From assembly GCF_001514195.1 (NCBI RefSeq), contig NZ_KQ948746.1, forward strand, positions 124,001 to 188,000: a DNA stretch of 64,000 bases. Direction: 5' to 3'. The DNA comes from Streptomyces griseorubiginosus. Lineage in GTDB: Bacteria; Actinomycetota; Actinomycetes; Streptomycetales; Streptomycetaceae. Made by a program: the position numbers and the translations under genes. The notes beneath the pieces were generated by a model, which saw only the letters and a program-made list of their open reading frames with translations, had not been told where the DNA came from and did not search any database. Shown in pieces: positions 26,787 through 33,816 of this stretch; position 1 is the first letter of the stretch; every line of letters begins with the position of its first letter.

Positions 26787-28091
26787 CTACACCTTGGTGA
26801 CGTCCTCGACCTCCTCCTCCGGCTCCCTGCCCGGCGTCTTCAGGTCGAACCGGGTGATCGCGAAACGGAAGACCACGTAGTAGACGGCCGCGAAACACAG
26901 CCCGATCGGCACGATCGCCCACGGCTTCGTCGCCAGGTTCCAGTTGATGACGTAGTCGATCAGCCCGGCCGAGAAACTGAAGCCGTCATGCACCCCGAGC
27001 CCCCACGTCACCGCCATCGACACACCCGTCAGCACCGCGTGCACCACGTACAGCACCGGCGCGACGAACAGGAACGAGTACTCGATCGGCTCGGTGATCC
27101 CCGTCACGAAGGACGTCAGCGCGACCGACAGCATCAGCCCGCCCACCTCCTTGCGCCGCGCCGGCTTCGCACAGTGCGTGATCGCCAGCGCCGCCGCCGG
27201 CAGCGCGAACATCATGATCGGGAAGAACCCCGACAGGAACTGCCCCGCGTGCGGATCGCCCGCCAGGAACATGTTGATGTCACCGTGCACCTCGGTGCCG
27301 TCCGGCTTCGTGTACGTCCCGAACTGGAACCAGATGGGCACGTTCAGGAACTGGTGCAGCCCGATCACCAGCAACGCCCGGTTCGCCACCCCGAACAGTC
27401 CCGACCCCCACGCCCCCGCGCCCTTCAGCCAGTCGCTGAAGTTCTCCAGACCGTCACCGATCGGCGGCCACACCCACAGACACAGCGCCGCGAACACGAT
27501 CGCCACGAAAGCCATGATGATCGGCACGAGCCGGCGGCCGTTGAAGAAGCCCAGCCAGTCCACCAGCTTCGTGCGGTGGTACCGCGCCCAGAAGAACGCC
27601 GTCAGCAGCCCCATCACGATGCCGCCGAACACCCCCGGATTCTGGTACGTGAACGCCACCACCGTCTGGTCGACCGTCGCCTGGCACCCGATGTTCGGTA
27701 CCGCCTTCGCCCCGCTCGGACAGTCCTCCGGGAACTGCCGGAGCACCGTGAAGTAGACGAGGAACCCGGCCACCGCCGCCAGCGCCGTCGACCCGTCCGC
27801 CTTCTTCGCCATCCCGATGGCCACACCCACGCAGAACAGCAGCGGCAGCCCCAACTGACCGTCCAGCAGCGCCCCGCCCGCGCCCATCATCACCTTGGAC
27901 ACGTTCGTCCAGCCCAGGCCGTCGTCCCCGAACACGTCAGGCTGGCCCAGCCGGTTGAGGATGCCCGCGGCCGGCAGGACGGCGATGGGCAGCTGAAGCG
28001 AGCGGCCCATCTTCTGAAGCCCCTGGAACGCCGACTGCCACCGCCGGCGCGCGGGAGAGATCTCGGTCTCGGCACTCGAAGGCTGACTCAT
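26787..28091 (-). CDS. nagE1: PTS sugar transporter IIC component, paralogue (NagE1-like)
   Basis: The 434-aa EIIC starts at ATG 28091 (MSQPSSAETEIS) and is close to the protein encoded at 25433 throughout (LQKMGRSLQLPIAVLPAAGI, PGVFGGIVMGLL, VTGITEPIEYSFLFVAPVLY, PGREPEEEVEDVTK). The pair probably arose by tandem duplication. It differs by an insert with two cysteines (FPEDCPSGAKAVPNIGCQ) in an extracytoplasmic loop. It is divergent from the IIB gene with a dre site between them. Confidence 0.87.
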   Translation of the reverse strand: MSQPSSAETEISPARRRWQSAFQGLQKMGRSLQLPIAVLPAAGILNRLGQPDVFGDDGLGWTNVSKVMMGAGGALLDGQLGLPLLFCVGVAIGMAKKADGSTALAAVAGFLVYFTVLRQFPEDCPSGAKAVPNIGCQATVDQTVVAFTYQNPGVFGGIVMGLLTAFFWARYHRTKLVDWLGFFNGRRLVPIIMAFVAIVFAALCLWVWPPIGDGLENFSDWLKGAGAWGSGLFGVANRALLVIGLHQFLNVPIWFQFGTYTKPDGTEVHGDINMFLAGDPHAGQFLSGFFPIMMFALPAAALAITHCAKPARRKEVGGLMLSVALTSFVTGITEPIEYSFLFVAPVLYVVHAVLTGVSMAVTWGLGVHDGFSFSAGLIDYVINWNLATKPWAIVPIGLCFAAVYYVVFRFAITRFDLKTPGREPEEEVEDVTKV

Positions 28092-28111
28092 GAGTTGGCT
28101 ACCGCCTGTCA

Positions 28112-28127
28112 GGTGGTGTAGACCAGT
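28112..28127. promoter_or_regulatory. dre operator between nagE1 and nagF
   Basis: GGTGGTGTAGACCAGT is nearly identical to the dre consensus. It lies in the 127-bp divergent gap and could let DasR repress both nagE1 and the IIB gene. Confidence 0.88.
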
Positions 28128-28218
28128 CACGGACGATGGAGCTGCTGTCACGTCATCCTTCGATACGAACAGCTCAATCGCCCGTGAAGTTGGGCCAACT
28201 GCGCAGGAGGAGAACCCC

Positions 28219-28452
28219 ATGGCCACCAAGGCGGAGAAGATCGTCGCGGGACTCGGCGGCATCGACAACATCGACGAGATCGAGGGCTGCATCACACGCC
28301 TGCGCACCGAGGTCCACGACGCCTCCCTCGTCGACGAGGCCGCCCTCAAGGCCGCCGGCGCCCACGGAGTCGTCAAGATGGGCACCGCGATCCAGGTCGT
28401 CATCGGCACCGACGCCGACCCGATCGCCGCCGAGATCGAGGACATGATGTGA
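28219..28452 (+). CDS. nagF: PTS IIB component for GlcNAc
   Basis: The 77-aa glucose-family EIIB domain has the phosphorylation cysteine C24 in GCITRLR and the VVKMGTAIQVVIG end typical of the fold. It receives phosphate from IIA (Crr, not in this window) and passes it to the sugar bound by IIC. A strong GGAGGAGAA ribosome-binding site precedes the ATG. Confidence 0.92.
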   Translation: MATKAEKIVAGLGGIDNIDEIEGCITRLRTEVHDASLVDEAALKAAGAHGVVKMGTAIQVVIGTDADPIAAEIEDMM

Positions 28453-28513
28453 GCGACCGCGGAGTGGGCTGAGCGCGCCGAACCCTCACCCGCGAGGCCG
28501 ATAGGCTCGGCCC

Positions 28514-29251
28514 ATGTCTCGAATCGACGGCCGCACGCCCGAACAACTCCGCCCGGTCACCATCGAACGCGGCTGGAGCAAGCACGCCGAGGGCTCCGTC
28601 CTCGTCTCCTTCGGTGACACCAAGGTCTTCTGCACCGCCTCCGTCACCGAAGGCGTCCCCCGCTGGCGCAAGGGCAGCGGCGAGGGCTGGGTGACCGCCG
28701 AGTACTCCATGCTGCCCCGCGCCACCAACACCCGCGGCGACCGCGAATCCGTCCGCGGCAAGATCGGCGGCCGCACGCACGAGATCAGCCGCCTCATCGG
28801 CCGCTCCCTGCGCGCGGTCATCGACTACAAGGCGCTCGGCGAGAACACCATCGTCCTGGACTGCGACGTCCTCCAGGCCGACGGCGGCACCCGCACGGCG
28901 GCCATCACCGGCGCCTACGTCGCCCTCGCCGACGCAGTCGCCTGGGCCCAGGGCAAGAAGCTCGTCAAGCCCGGCCGCAAGCCCCTGACCGGAACCGTCA
29001 GCGCCGTCTCCGTCGGCATCGTCGGCGGAGTGCCCCTCCTCGACCTGCGCTACGAGGAGGACGTGCGCGCCGACACCGACATGAACGTCGTCTGCACCGG
29101 CGACGGCCGCTTCGTCGAGGTCCAGGGCACCGCCGAGGCCGAGCCCTTCGCCCGCGAGGAGCTCAACTCCCTCCTCGACCTCGCCGTCCTGGGCTGCACG
29201 GAACTCGCCGCCCTCCAGACCAAGGCGCTCGACACCGTGCTCGAAAGGTAA
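28514..29251 (+). CDS. rph: ribonuclease PH
   Basis: The 245-aa protein shows RNase PH motifs: RPEQLRPVTIERGWSKHAEGSVLVSFGDT-type start, the phosphate-binding RGDRESVRGKIGGRTHEISRLIGRSLR and DCDVLQADGGTRTAAITGAYVAL. The enzyme trims tRNA 3' ends phosphorolytically. The rph-rdgB order, here interrupted by a lipoprotein gene, is common in bacteria. Confidence 0.97.
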   Translation: MSRIDGRTPEQLRPVTIERGWSKHAEGSVLVSFGDTKVFCTASVTEGVPRWRKGSGEGWVTAEYSMLPRATNTRGDRESVRGKIGGRTHEISRLIGRSLRAVIDYKALGENTIVLDCDVLQADGGTRTAAITGAYVALADAVAWAQGKKLVKPGRKPLTGTVSAVSVGIVGGVPLLDLRYEEDVRADTDMNVVCTGDGRFVEVQGTAEAEPFAREELNSLLDLAVLGCTELAALQTKALDTVLER

Positions 29252-29397
29252 AGGGAACGCCAAGAACGGTGGCCGGTCCGGGCAACCCGACCGGCCGTAC
29301 CGGCGTCTTCACCGGTACGGGCGCCCGCTGTGCACAACGGGCGCCCGGCCAGACAACGGGGGGCCTCCTGAGGCCTGACCAAAGGAGGAACAGCACC

Positions 29398-29802
29398 ATG
29401 GCCGCGAGCCCACGCCGCCGAAGTCGCCGTCTCGCCATCGCCGCCGCGGTGGCCGCCGCCGGACTCACCCTCGGCCTCACCACCGGCTGCGACGCCGTCA
29501 GCAAGGCACTGGACTGCGTCCAGACCGCCGAGGCCGTCGCCGACAGCGTCACCGACCTCCAGCAGGCCGTGGAGAACGCCTCCAACGACCCCACCCAGAT
29601 CGACGAGGCCCTCGCCTCCATCGACCAGAACCTCGACGAGATCGGCGACAAGACCGACAACGCCGACGTCAACAAGGCGGTCGACCACCTCAACACGGCT
29701 GTCTCCAACGTCCGTACGGCCGTCAAGAACGGCGACCAGACCCCCGACCTCAGCCCGATCACGGATGCGGCCGGCGAACTGACCAAGGTCTGCACGCCGT
29801 AA
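29398..29802 (+). CDS. small lipoprotein, hypothetical
   Basis: The 134-aa protein starts at ATG 29398 with GGAGGAACAGC upstream. It has a twin-Arg-containing basic N-terminus and a lipobox ending LGLTTGC (Cys near residue 31). The mature part is helical, acidic and Asp/Ala/Asn-rich (repeated VADSVTDLQQAVENA, IDEALASIDQNLDEI). It is likely anchored outside the membrane. I recognise no named family. It ends 11 bp before the rdgB-type gene. Confidence 0.75.
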   Translation: MAASPRRRSRRLAIAAAVAAAGLTLGLTTGCDAVSKALDCVQTAEAVADSVTDLQQAVENASNDPTQIDEALASIDQNLDEIGDKTDNADVNKAVDHLNTAVSNVRTAVKNGDQTPDLSPITDAAGELTKVCTP

Positions 29803-29813
29803 TACTGGGGGGC

Positions 29814-30416
29814 ATGACCCGCCTGATCCTCGCCACCCGCAACGCCGGGAAAATCACCGAGCTCCACGCGATCCTCGCCGACGCAGGCCTGCCCTTCGAC
29901 CTCGTCGGCGCGGACGCGTACCCCGAGATCCCGGACGTCAAGGAAACCGGCGTCACCTTCGCCGAGAACGCCCTGCTCAAGGCCCACGCGTTGGCCCAGG
30001 CGACCGGCCTGCCCGCCGTGGCCGACGACTCCGGCCTCTGCGTCGACGTCCTGAACGGCGCCCCCGGCATCTTCTCGGCCCGCTGGTCGGGCCGGCACGG
30101 AGACGACAAGGCCAACCTGGACCTCCTCCTGGCCCAGCTCTCCGACATCGCCGACGAACACCGGGCCGCCCACTTCGCCTGCGCGGCGGCACTCGCGCTG
30201 CCGGACGGCACGGAGAGGGTGGTCGAGGGCCAACTCCGAGGCACCCTCCGCCACACTCCCGTGGGCACGAACGGCTTCGGCTACGACCCGATCCTCCAGC
30301 CGGAGGGCGAGACGAGGACGTGCGCCGAGTTGTCGGCCGAGGAGAAGAACGCGATCAGCCACCGGGGGCAGGCGTTTCGGGCGTTGGTGCCGGTGGTGCG
30401 GGAGTTGTTGGGCTGA
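29814..30416 (+). CDS. rdgB: non-canonical purine NTP (XTP/dITP) pyrophosphatase, HAM1/RdgB family
   Basis: The 200-aa protein carries ILATRNAGKITEL, GVTFAENALLKAHALAQATGLPAVADDSGLCVDVL, GTNGFGYDPIL and the C-terminal ISHRGQAFRAL, all diagnostic. It hydrolyses dITP/XTP and keeps them out of nucleic acids. It sits downstream of rph and ends just upstream of a tRNA-Leu gene on the other strand. Confidence 0.97.
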   Translation: MTRLILATRNAGKITELHAILADAGLPFDLVGADAYPEIPDVKETGVTFAENALLKAHALAQATGLPAVADDSGLCVDVLNGAPGIFSARWSGRHGDDKANLDLLLAQLSDIADEHRAAHFACAAALALPDGTERVVEGQLRGTLRHTPVGTNGFGYDPILQPEGETRTCAELSAEEKNAISHRGQAFRALVPVVRELLG

Positions 30417-30470
30417 CGGATGCACGAAAACGACCTGCGGATCGAAGCTTCGATTCGCAGGCCGTTGGTG

Positions 30471-30554
30471 TGCGGCGGAAGGGATTCGAACCCTCAAGCC
30501 CGATCAAGGGCCACAGATCCTAAGTCTGCTGCGTCGCCATTGCGCCACCGCCGC
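30471..30554 (-). tRNA. tRNA-Leu(UAG)
   Basis: The 84-nt gene has acceptor GCGGCGG pairing with CCGCCGC, T-arm GGTTCGAATCC and anticodon loop CTTAGGA, giving UAG. A long variable arm is present, as expected for a class II tRNA. CCA is not encoded. The stop codon of the neighbouring HNH gene overlaps the 5' base of this tRNA. Confidence 0.93.
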
Positions 30555-31228
30555 TAGCCGCCTGCCATGCTACCGGGAGTCGATCGCGCCCTGTTGCCTC
30601 CCCTGCACCATGTGCTGGTGATCGCGTGACAGTTGGGACACAGCAGCCGCAAGTTCTCGCGCCGGTCGTCGCTCCAGTCGCCGTTGATGTGATCGACCTC
30701 CAGCGTCATCGGCTTGCCGAGCCATTCGGAGCCGGTCCCGCACCGAGCGCACTCGTCGGGCACGCCGATTTCCACAAGCGCGCGGCGCAGGCGCTTGGTG
30801 GTTGTCCGGCGAGTGCCGCTGTGCTGGACCAATACCTCATCCGGGCTCTTGGCGTTCGCTGACCGTTTGCCTCGTCGGTGGGCTTGCCCCAGGAAGTGCG
30901 AGGTCGCGATCTCGTGCTCGGCGATCCACCGGCGTACCTGATTGCGTTGACTGCCGTTCCCCGGGCGATCCAGACGGCGCAGCACATCCGCGAGGGAGGT
31001 CGATTCGGCGACTGCTGCTCGCAGTTCGCCCTCGGTGGGGCGAGGCAGCCTCCCGCAGGGGCGAAAGTGCGAGATGTCGATACCGAAGTGAGCGAAGCGC
31101 CTTACGAGGTAGCGACGGAGGCAGCCGTAGGGTTCGGTGCCGAAGAAGGCGATGACCTCGTCGATGTCGGAACATCGCACAGCGGCTTCGGCCAGCCTTT
31201 CCGGGGTGTACTGCACGCCACTGCTCAT
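30554..31228 (-). CDS. HNH endonuclease, copy A
   Basis: The 224-aa protein starts at ATG 31228. The C-terminal HNH core shows two CxxC pairs for structural zinc (CARCG and CPNC) around LEVDHINGDWSDDRRENLRLLCPNCH. The N-terminal two-thirds are helical (YTPERLAEAAVRCSDIDEVIAFFG) and may bind DNA. It overlaps copy B by 4 bp and ends on the tRNA-Leu gene. Relatives include homing-type and phage endonucleases. Confidence 0.85.
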   Translation of the reverse strand: MSSGVQYTPERLAEAAVRCSDIDEVIAFFGTEPYGCLRRYLVRRFAHFGIDISHFRPCGRLPRPTEGELRAAVAESTSLADVLRRLDRPGNGSQRNQVRRWIAEHEIATSHFLGQAHRRGKRSANAKSPDEVLVQHSGTRRTTTKRLRRALVEIGVPDECARCGTGSEWLGKPMTLEVDHINGDWSDDRRENLRLLCPNCHAITSTWCRGGNRARSTPGSMAGG

Positions 31229-31875
31229 GAGGCACGCGCCTTCCCACGCCCGCGGTAACTGTCCGTCGTCGAGTGGCAGTTGGGGCACAGCAGCCGCAGG
31301 TTCTCGATCTGGTTGTTCCGCCAGTTGCCGTCGATGTGGTCGACCTCCAGCGGCAGCGGTTCGCCGAGCCACACCGACTCGATCCCGCACAGGCCGCAGC
31401 GCTCCTCTGCACCCAGCTCGCGCATCGCACGCTTGAGACGGCTGCTCGGTACGCGTGTGACATGGGCCGAGGTCTCCTCGACAAGAATCTCTTCGGCCGT
31501 CCGACGGCGCTGGTTGTACCGCTGCCGCTCCGTACGGCGCACAGGCGTGAAGTGCGAGGTGTCGAGGCCGTACGCTTTGATGCGCCTCGAGATATTCGTG
31601 TGGTGCCCGCCGACCGGGTCAAGCCCCAGTTGCCGCAGGACCTCGTAGACGCTTGATGACCGAGCGACCACGGGCTCAAGGATCTCCCGCGTCCACTTGA
31701 CCCCTTCCCGCTCGAAGTGCGAGACATCCACCCCGAGCTTCTTCATCCGCTCGTGGACGTACCGCCGTTTCCAGCCCTTCGGATCCACCCCCAACCTCAC
31801 ACACGCCTCCGTCAACGTCCGAGCCCCCCGAGCCGCCTCCTCCAGCCGCTCCTTGGTGTACGCACTCGCCCCCAC
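31225..31875 (-). CDS. HNH endonuclease, copy B (paralogue of copy A)
   Basis: The 216-aa protein has the same layout as copy A: YTKERLEEAARGARTLTEACVRLG at the start, a middle DNA-binding-like region, and CGLCG ... LEVDHIDGNWRNNQIENLRLLCPNCHSTTD at the end. Sequence similarity and tandem order indicate duplication. The 4-bp overlap with copy A implies translational coupling. Function unproven: defence, homing or mobile-element remnant are possible. Confidence 0.85.
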   Translation of the reverse strand: MGASAYTKERLEEAARGARTLTEACVRLGVDPKGWKRRYVHERMKKLGVDVSHFEREGVKWTREILEPVVARSSSVYEVLRQLGLDPVGGHHTNISRRIKAYGLDTSHFTPVRRTERQRYNQRRRTAEEILVEETSAHVTRVPSSRLKRAMRELGAEERCGLCGIESVWLGEPLPLEVDHIDGNWRNNQIENLRLLCPNCHSTTDSYRGRGKARAS

Positions 31876-32008
31876 CGGACCCCCTCCGTTCCGACCCCAC
31901 GTTCGTGGCCCGTACGGAGTAACGAACCGCTTATCGGACAGTCACGCCCGAAACGTAAAGCGGCCCGCACCAGGCAAACCGGTGCGGGCCGTTCGGTGAG
32001 GGAACCGG

Positions 32009-32476
32009 TCAGATGCCCAGGTCCTTGATGATCTTTGCCACGTGGCCCGTCGCGCGGACGTTGTACAGGGCCCGTTCGACCTTGCCCTCCTCGTCCACGA
32101 TCACCGTGGAGCGGATGACGCCCATGTACGTCTTGCCGTAGTTCTTCTTCTCGCCGTACGCGCCGTAGGCCTCCGTCACGGACTTCTCCGGGTCCGCGAG
32201 GAGGGTGACCTTGAGGGACTCCTTGTCGCGGAACTTCGCCAGCTTCTCCGGGCTGTCCGGAGAGATGCCGATGACGTCGTAGCCCGCGCCGGCCAGCACC
32301 TCCAGGTTGTCCGTGAAGTCGCAGGCCTGCTTCGTGCAGCCGGGGGTCAGGGCGGCCGGGTAGAAGTAGACGATGACCTTGCGGCCCTTGTGGGCGGAGA
32401 GGGACACGTCGTTGCCGTCGGCGTCGGGCAGGGTGAAGGCGGGGGCCACGTCCCCGGGCTGGAGTCGCTCGCTCAT
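32009..32476 (-). CDS. bcp: peroxiredoxin, Bcp/PrxQ type
   Basis: The protein is 155 aa from the ATG at 32476. The thioredoxin-fold peroxidase core has YFYPAALTPGCTKQACDF, where the first Cys is the peroxidatic residue and the second, five residues on, the typical Bcp resolving Cys. It reduces hydrogen and organic peroxides with thioredoxin. It is divergent from the DUF3618 gene with a 94-bp gap. Confidence 0.95.
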   Translation of the reverse strand: MSERLQPGDVAPAFTLPDADGNDVSLSAHKGRKVIVYFYPAALTPGCTKQACDFTDNLEVLAGAGYDVIGISPDSPEKLAKFRDKESLKVTLLADPEKSVTEAYGAYGEKKNYGKTYMGVIRSTVIVDEEGKVERALYNVRATGHVAKIIKDLGI

Positions 32477-32570
32477 TGGGTCAGCGTAACCGGGGGTCCT
32501 GACAGTGCGGCCGCGCCGGGAACTGACAGACTGTCCAGGACACGTACGAAGCGACTTCGGAGGGCCTGCC

Positions 32571-32900
32571 GTGGCGGACACGTCGGACATCAGAACCCCG
32601 GCGCAGATCGAGGCGGACATCAAGCGCCGCCGCGAGGTGCTGGCCGAGACCCTCGACGAGATCGGGGTGCGGGTGCACCCGAAGACGATCGTCGGGGACG
32701 CCAAGGCCAAGGTGGTCTCCAACATCGACCACACGCTCGGACGGGCCTACGTCTCCGTCAACAAGGCCGTCACCGAGGTGAAGGCCCAGTTCGTGGACGA
32801 GGAGGGCTCGCCCCGCCTCGAACGCGTCGTGCCCGTCGCCCTCGTCGCCGTGGGACTCGTGGGGCTCCTCGCCCTCGGTGCCCGGCGCCGCAAGGGCTGA
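32571..32900 (+). CDS. DUF3618-family protein
   Basis: The protein is 109 aa from the GTG at 32571. The N-terminal segment RTPAQIEADIKRRREVLAETLDEI is the DUF3618 signature, and one membrane helix (VVPVALVAVGLVGLLALG) ends the protein with a basic tail. These proteins are small inner-membrane proteins of unknown function in actinobacteria. It lies 39 bp upstream of the GroES-like gene. Confidence 0.88.
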   Translation: MADTSDIRTPAQIEADIKRRREVLAETLDEIGVRVHPKTIVGDAKAKVVSNIDHTLGRAYVSVNKAVTEVKAQFVDEEGSPRLERVVPVALVAVGLVGLLALGARRRKG

Positions 32901-32939
32901 CCCGGCCGCGTACCCGGGCGCCGGAGACAGGTAGGTTCA

Positions 32940-33296
32940 GTGGCTGTGAGCGCCAAGAGAAACGACACCCCGCACGACAAGCTGCCCATCCGCATGCTGC
33001 ACGACCGCGTGCTCGTGCGGCAGGAGAACGGTGAGGGCGAGCGACGGTCGGGCGGCGGCATCCTCATCCCGGCCACCGCGGCCGTCGGGCGACGCCTGGC
33101 CTGGGCCGAGGTCGTCGCCGTGGGGCAGAACGTACGGACGGTGGAGCCGGGCGACCGAGTGCTCTACGACCCCGAGGACCGCGCCGAGGTCGAGGTCCGG
33201 GGCGTCGGGTACGTCCTCATGCGGGAGCGCGACCTGCACGCCGTGGCAGCCGACCGGTTCGAGGGGTCCGAGGACTCGACCGGCCTGTACCTGTAA
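32940..33296 (+). CDS. GroES-family protein
   Basis: The 118-aa protein (GTG 32940, alternative GTG 32946) resembles co-chaperonin GroES: PIRMLHDRVLVRQEN, GGGILIPATAAVG, AEVVAVGQNVRTVEPGDRVLYDPED and YVLMRERDLHAV. The usual mobile loop is present (SGGGILIP). No groEL is adjacent, so it is either a second GroES-like protein or a specialised partner. A very strong terminator follows. Confidence 0.85.
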   Translation: MAVSAKRNDTPHDKLPIRMLHDRVLVRQENGEGERRSGGGILIPATAAVGRRLAWAEVVAVGQNVRTVEPGDRVLYDPEDRAEVEVRGVGYVLMRERDLHAVAADRFEGSEDSTGLYL

Positions 33297-33300
33297 TACG

Positions 33301-33346
33301 ACGGCGAAAGGGGCCGGTGACCATCGTCACCGGCCCCTTTCGCCGT
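33301..33346 (+). terminator. strong intrinsic terminator
   Basis: A perfect 21-bp stem (33301-33321 with 33326-33346) with a 4-nt loop starts 5 bp after the GroES-like stop codon. It separates that gene from the riboswitch-controlled exporter. Confidence 0.93.
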
Positions 33347-33368
33347 TTCCTTGCTACCTTCGAAGGAG

Positions 33369-33424
33369 CCCGACGAGACGCGCCGTACCGGGACCGCCGT
33401 AAGAAGCACTGGACAAGACGACGC
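33369..33424 (+). ncRNA. guanidine-III (ykkC-III) riboswitch
   Basis: CCCGACGAGACGCGCCGTACCGGG forms the P1 hairpin with the conserved ACGAG and GCGCCGTA loop segments; 18 nt later GGACAAGACGACGC supplies the pseudoknot partner. This matches the T. fusca guanidine-III fold I recall, with a single C-A mismatch in the pseudoknot. It lies 42 bp upstream of a SugE-type exporter, the standard target of this class. Confidence 0.88.
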
Positions 33425-33465
33425 ATCCAGCAGTCAGCCAGTCAGTCGTCTCGGAGGTGCCTCTC

Positions 33466-33786
33466 ATGGCCTGGGTCCTGCTCGTCGTCGCCGGTCTGCT
33501 CGAAGTGGGCTGGTCGATCGGGATGAAGTACACGGACGGCTTCACCCGGCTCGTGCCCAGCGTCCTCACCGGCGCCGGCATCGTCGCCAGCATGATCCTG
33601 CTGTCGTACGCCGCCAAGTCTCTCCCCATCGGTACCGCCTACGGCGTCTGGGTCGGGATCGGGGCGGCGGGGGCGGCGGTGCTCGGCATGGTGGTGCTGG
33701 GGGAGCCGGTCACCGCCGCGCGGATCTTCTTCGTGTGCCTGCTGCTGGTCGCCGTGGTGGGCCTGAAGGCGACCTCCGGTCACTGA
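33466..33786 (+). CDS. guanidinium exporter, SugE/Gdx-type small multidrug-resistance protein
   Basis: The 106-aa protein has four membrane helices and the SMR-family glutamate (E13 in VVAGLLEVGWSIGMKYT). The GWSIGMKYTDGF sequence is typical of the SugE/Gdx branch, which exports guanidinium in exchange for protons, not of the EmrE branch. The upstream guanidine-III riboswitch supports this. The ribosome-binding site GGAGG lies within the 3' flank of the riboswitch. Confidence 0.92.
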   Translation: MAWVLLVVAGLLEVGWSIGMKYTDGFTRLVPSVLTGAGIVASMILLSYAAKSLPIGTAYGVWVGIGAAGAAVLGMVVLGEPVTAARIFFVCLLLVAVVGLKATSGH

Positions 33787-33816
33787 GGCGCGGTCACTCC
33801 CGACGCGGCGACGCGG

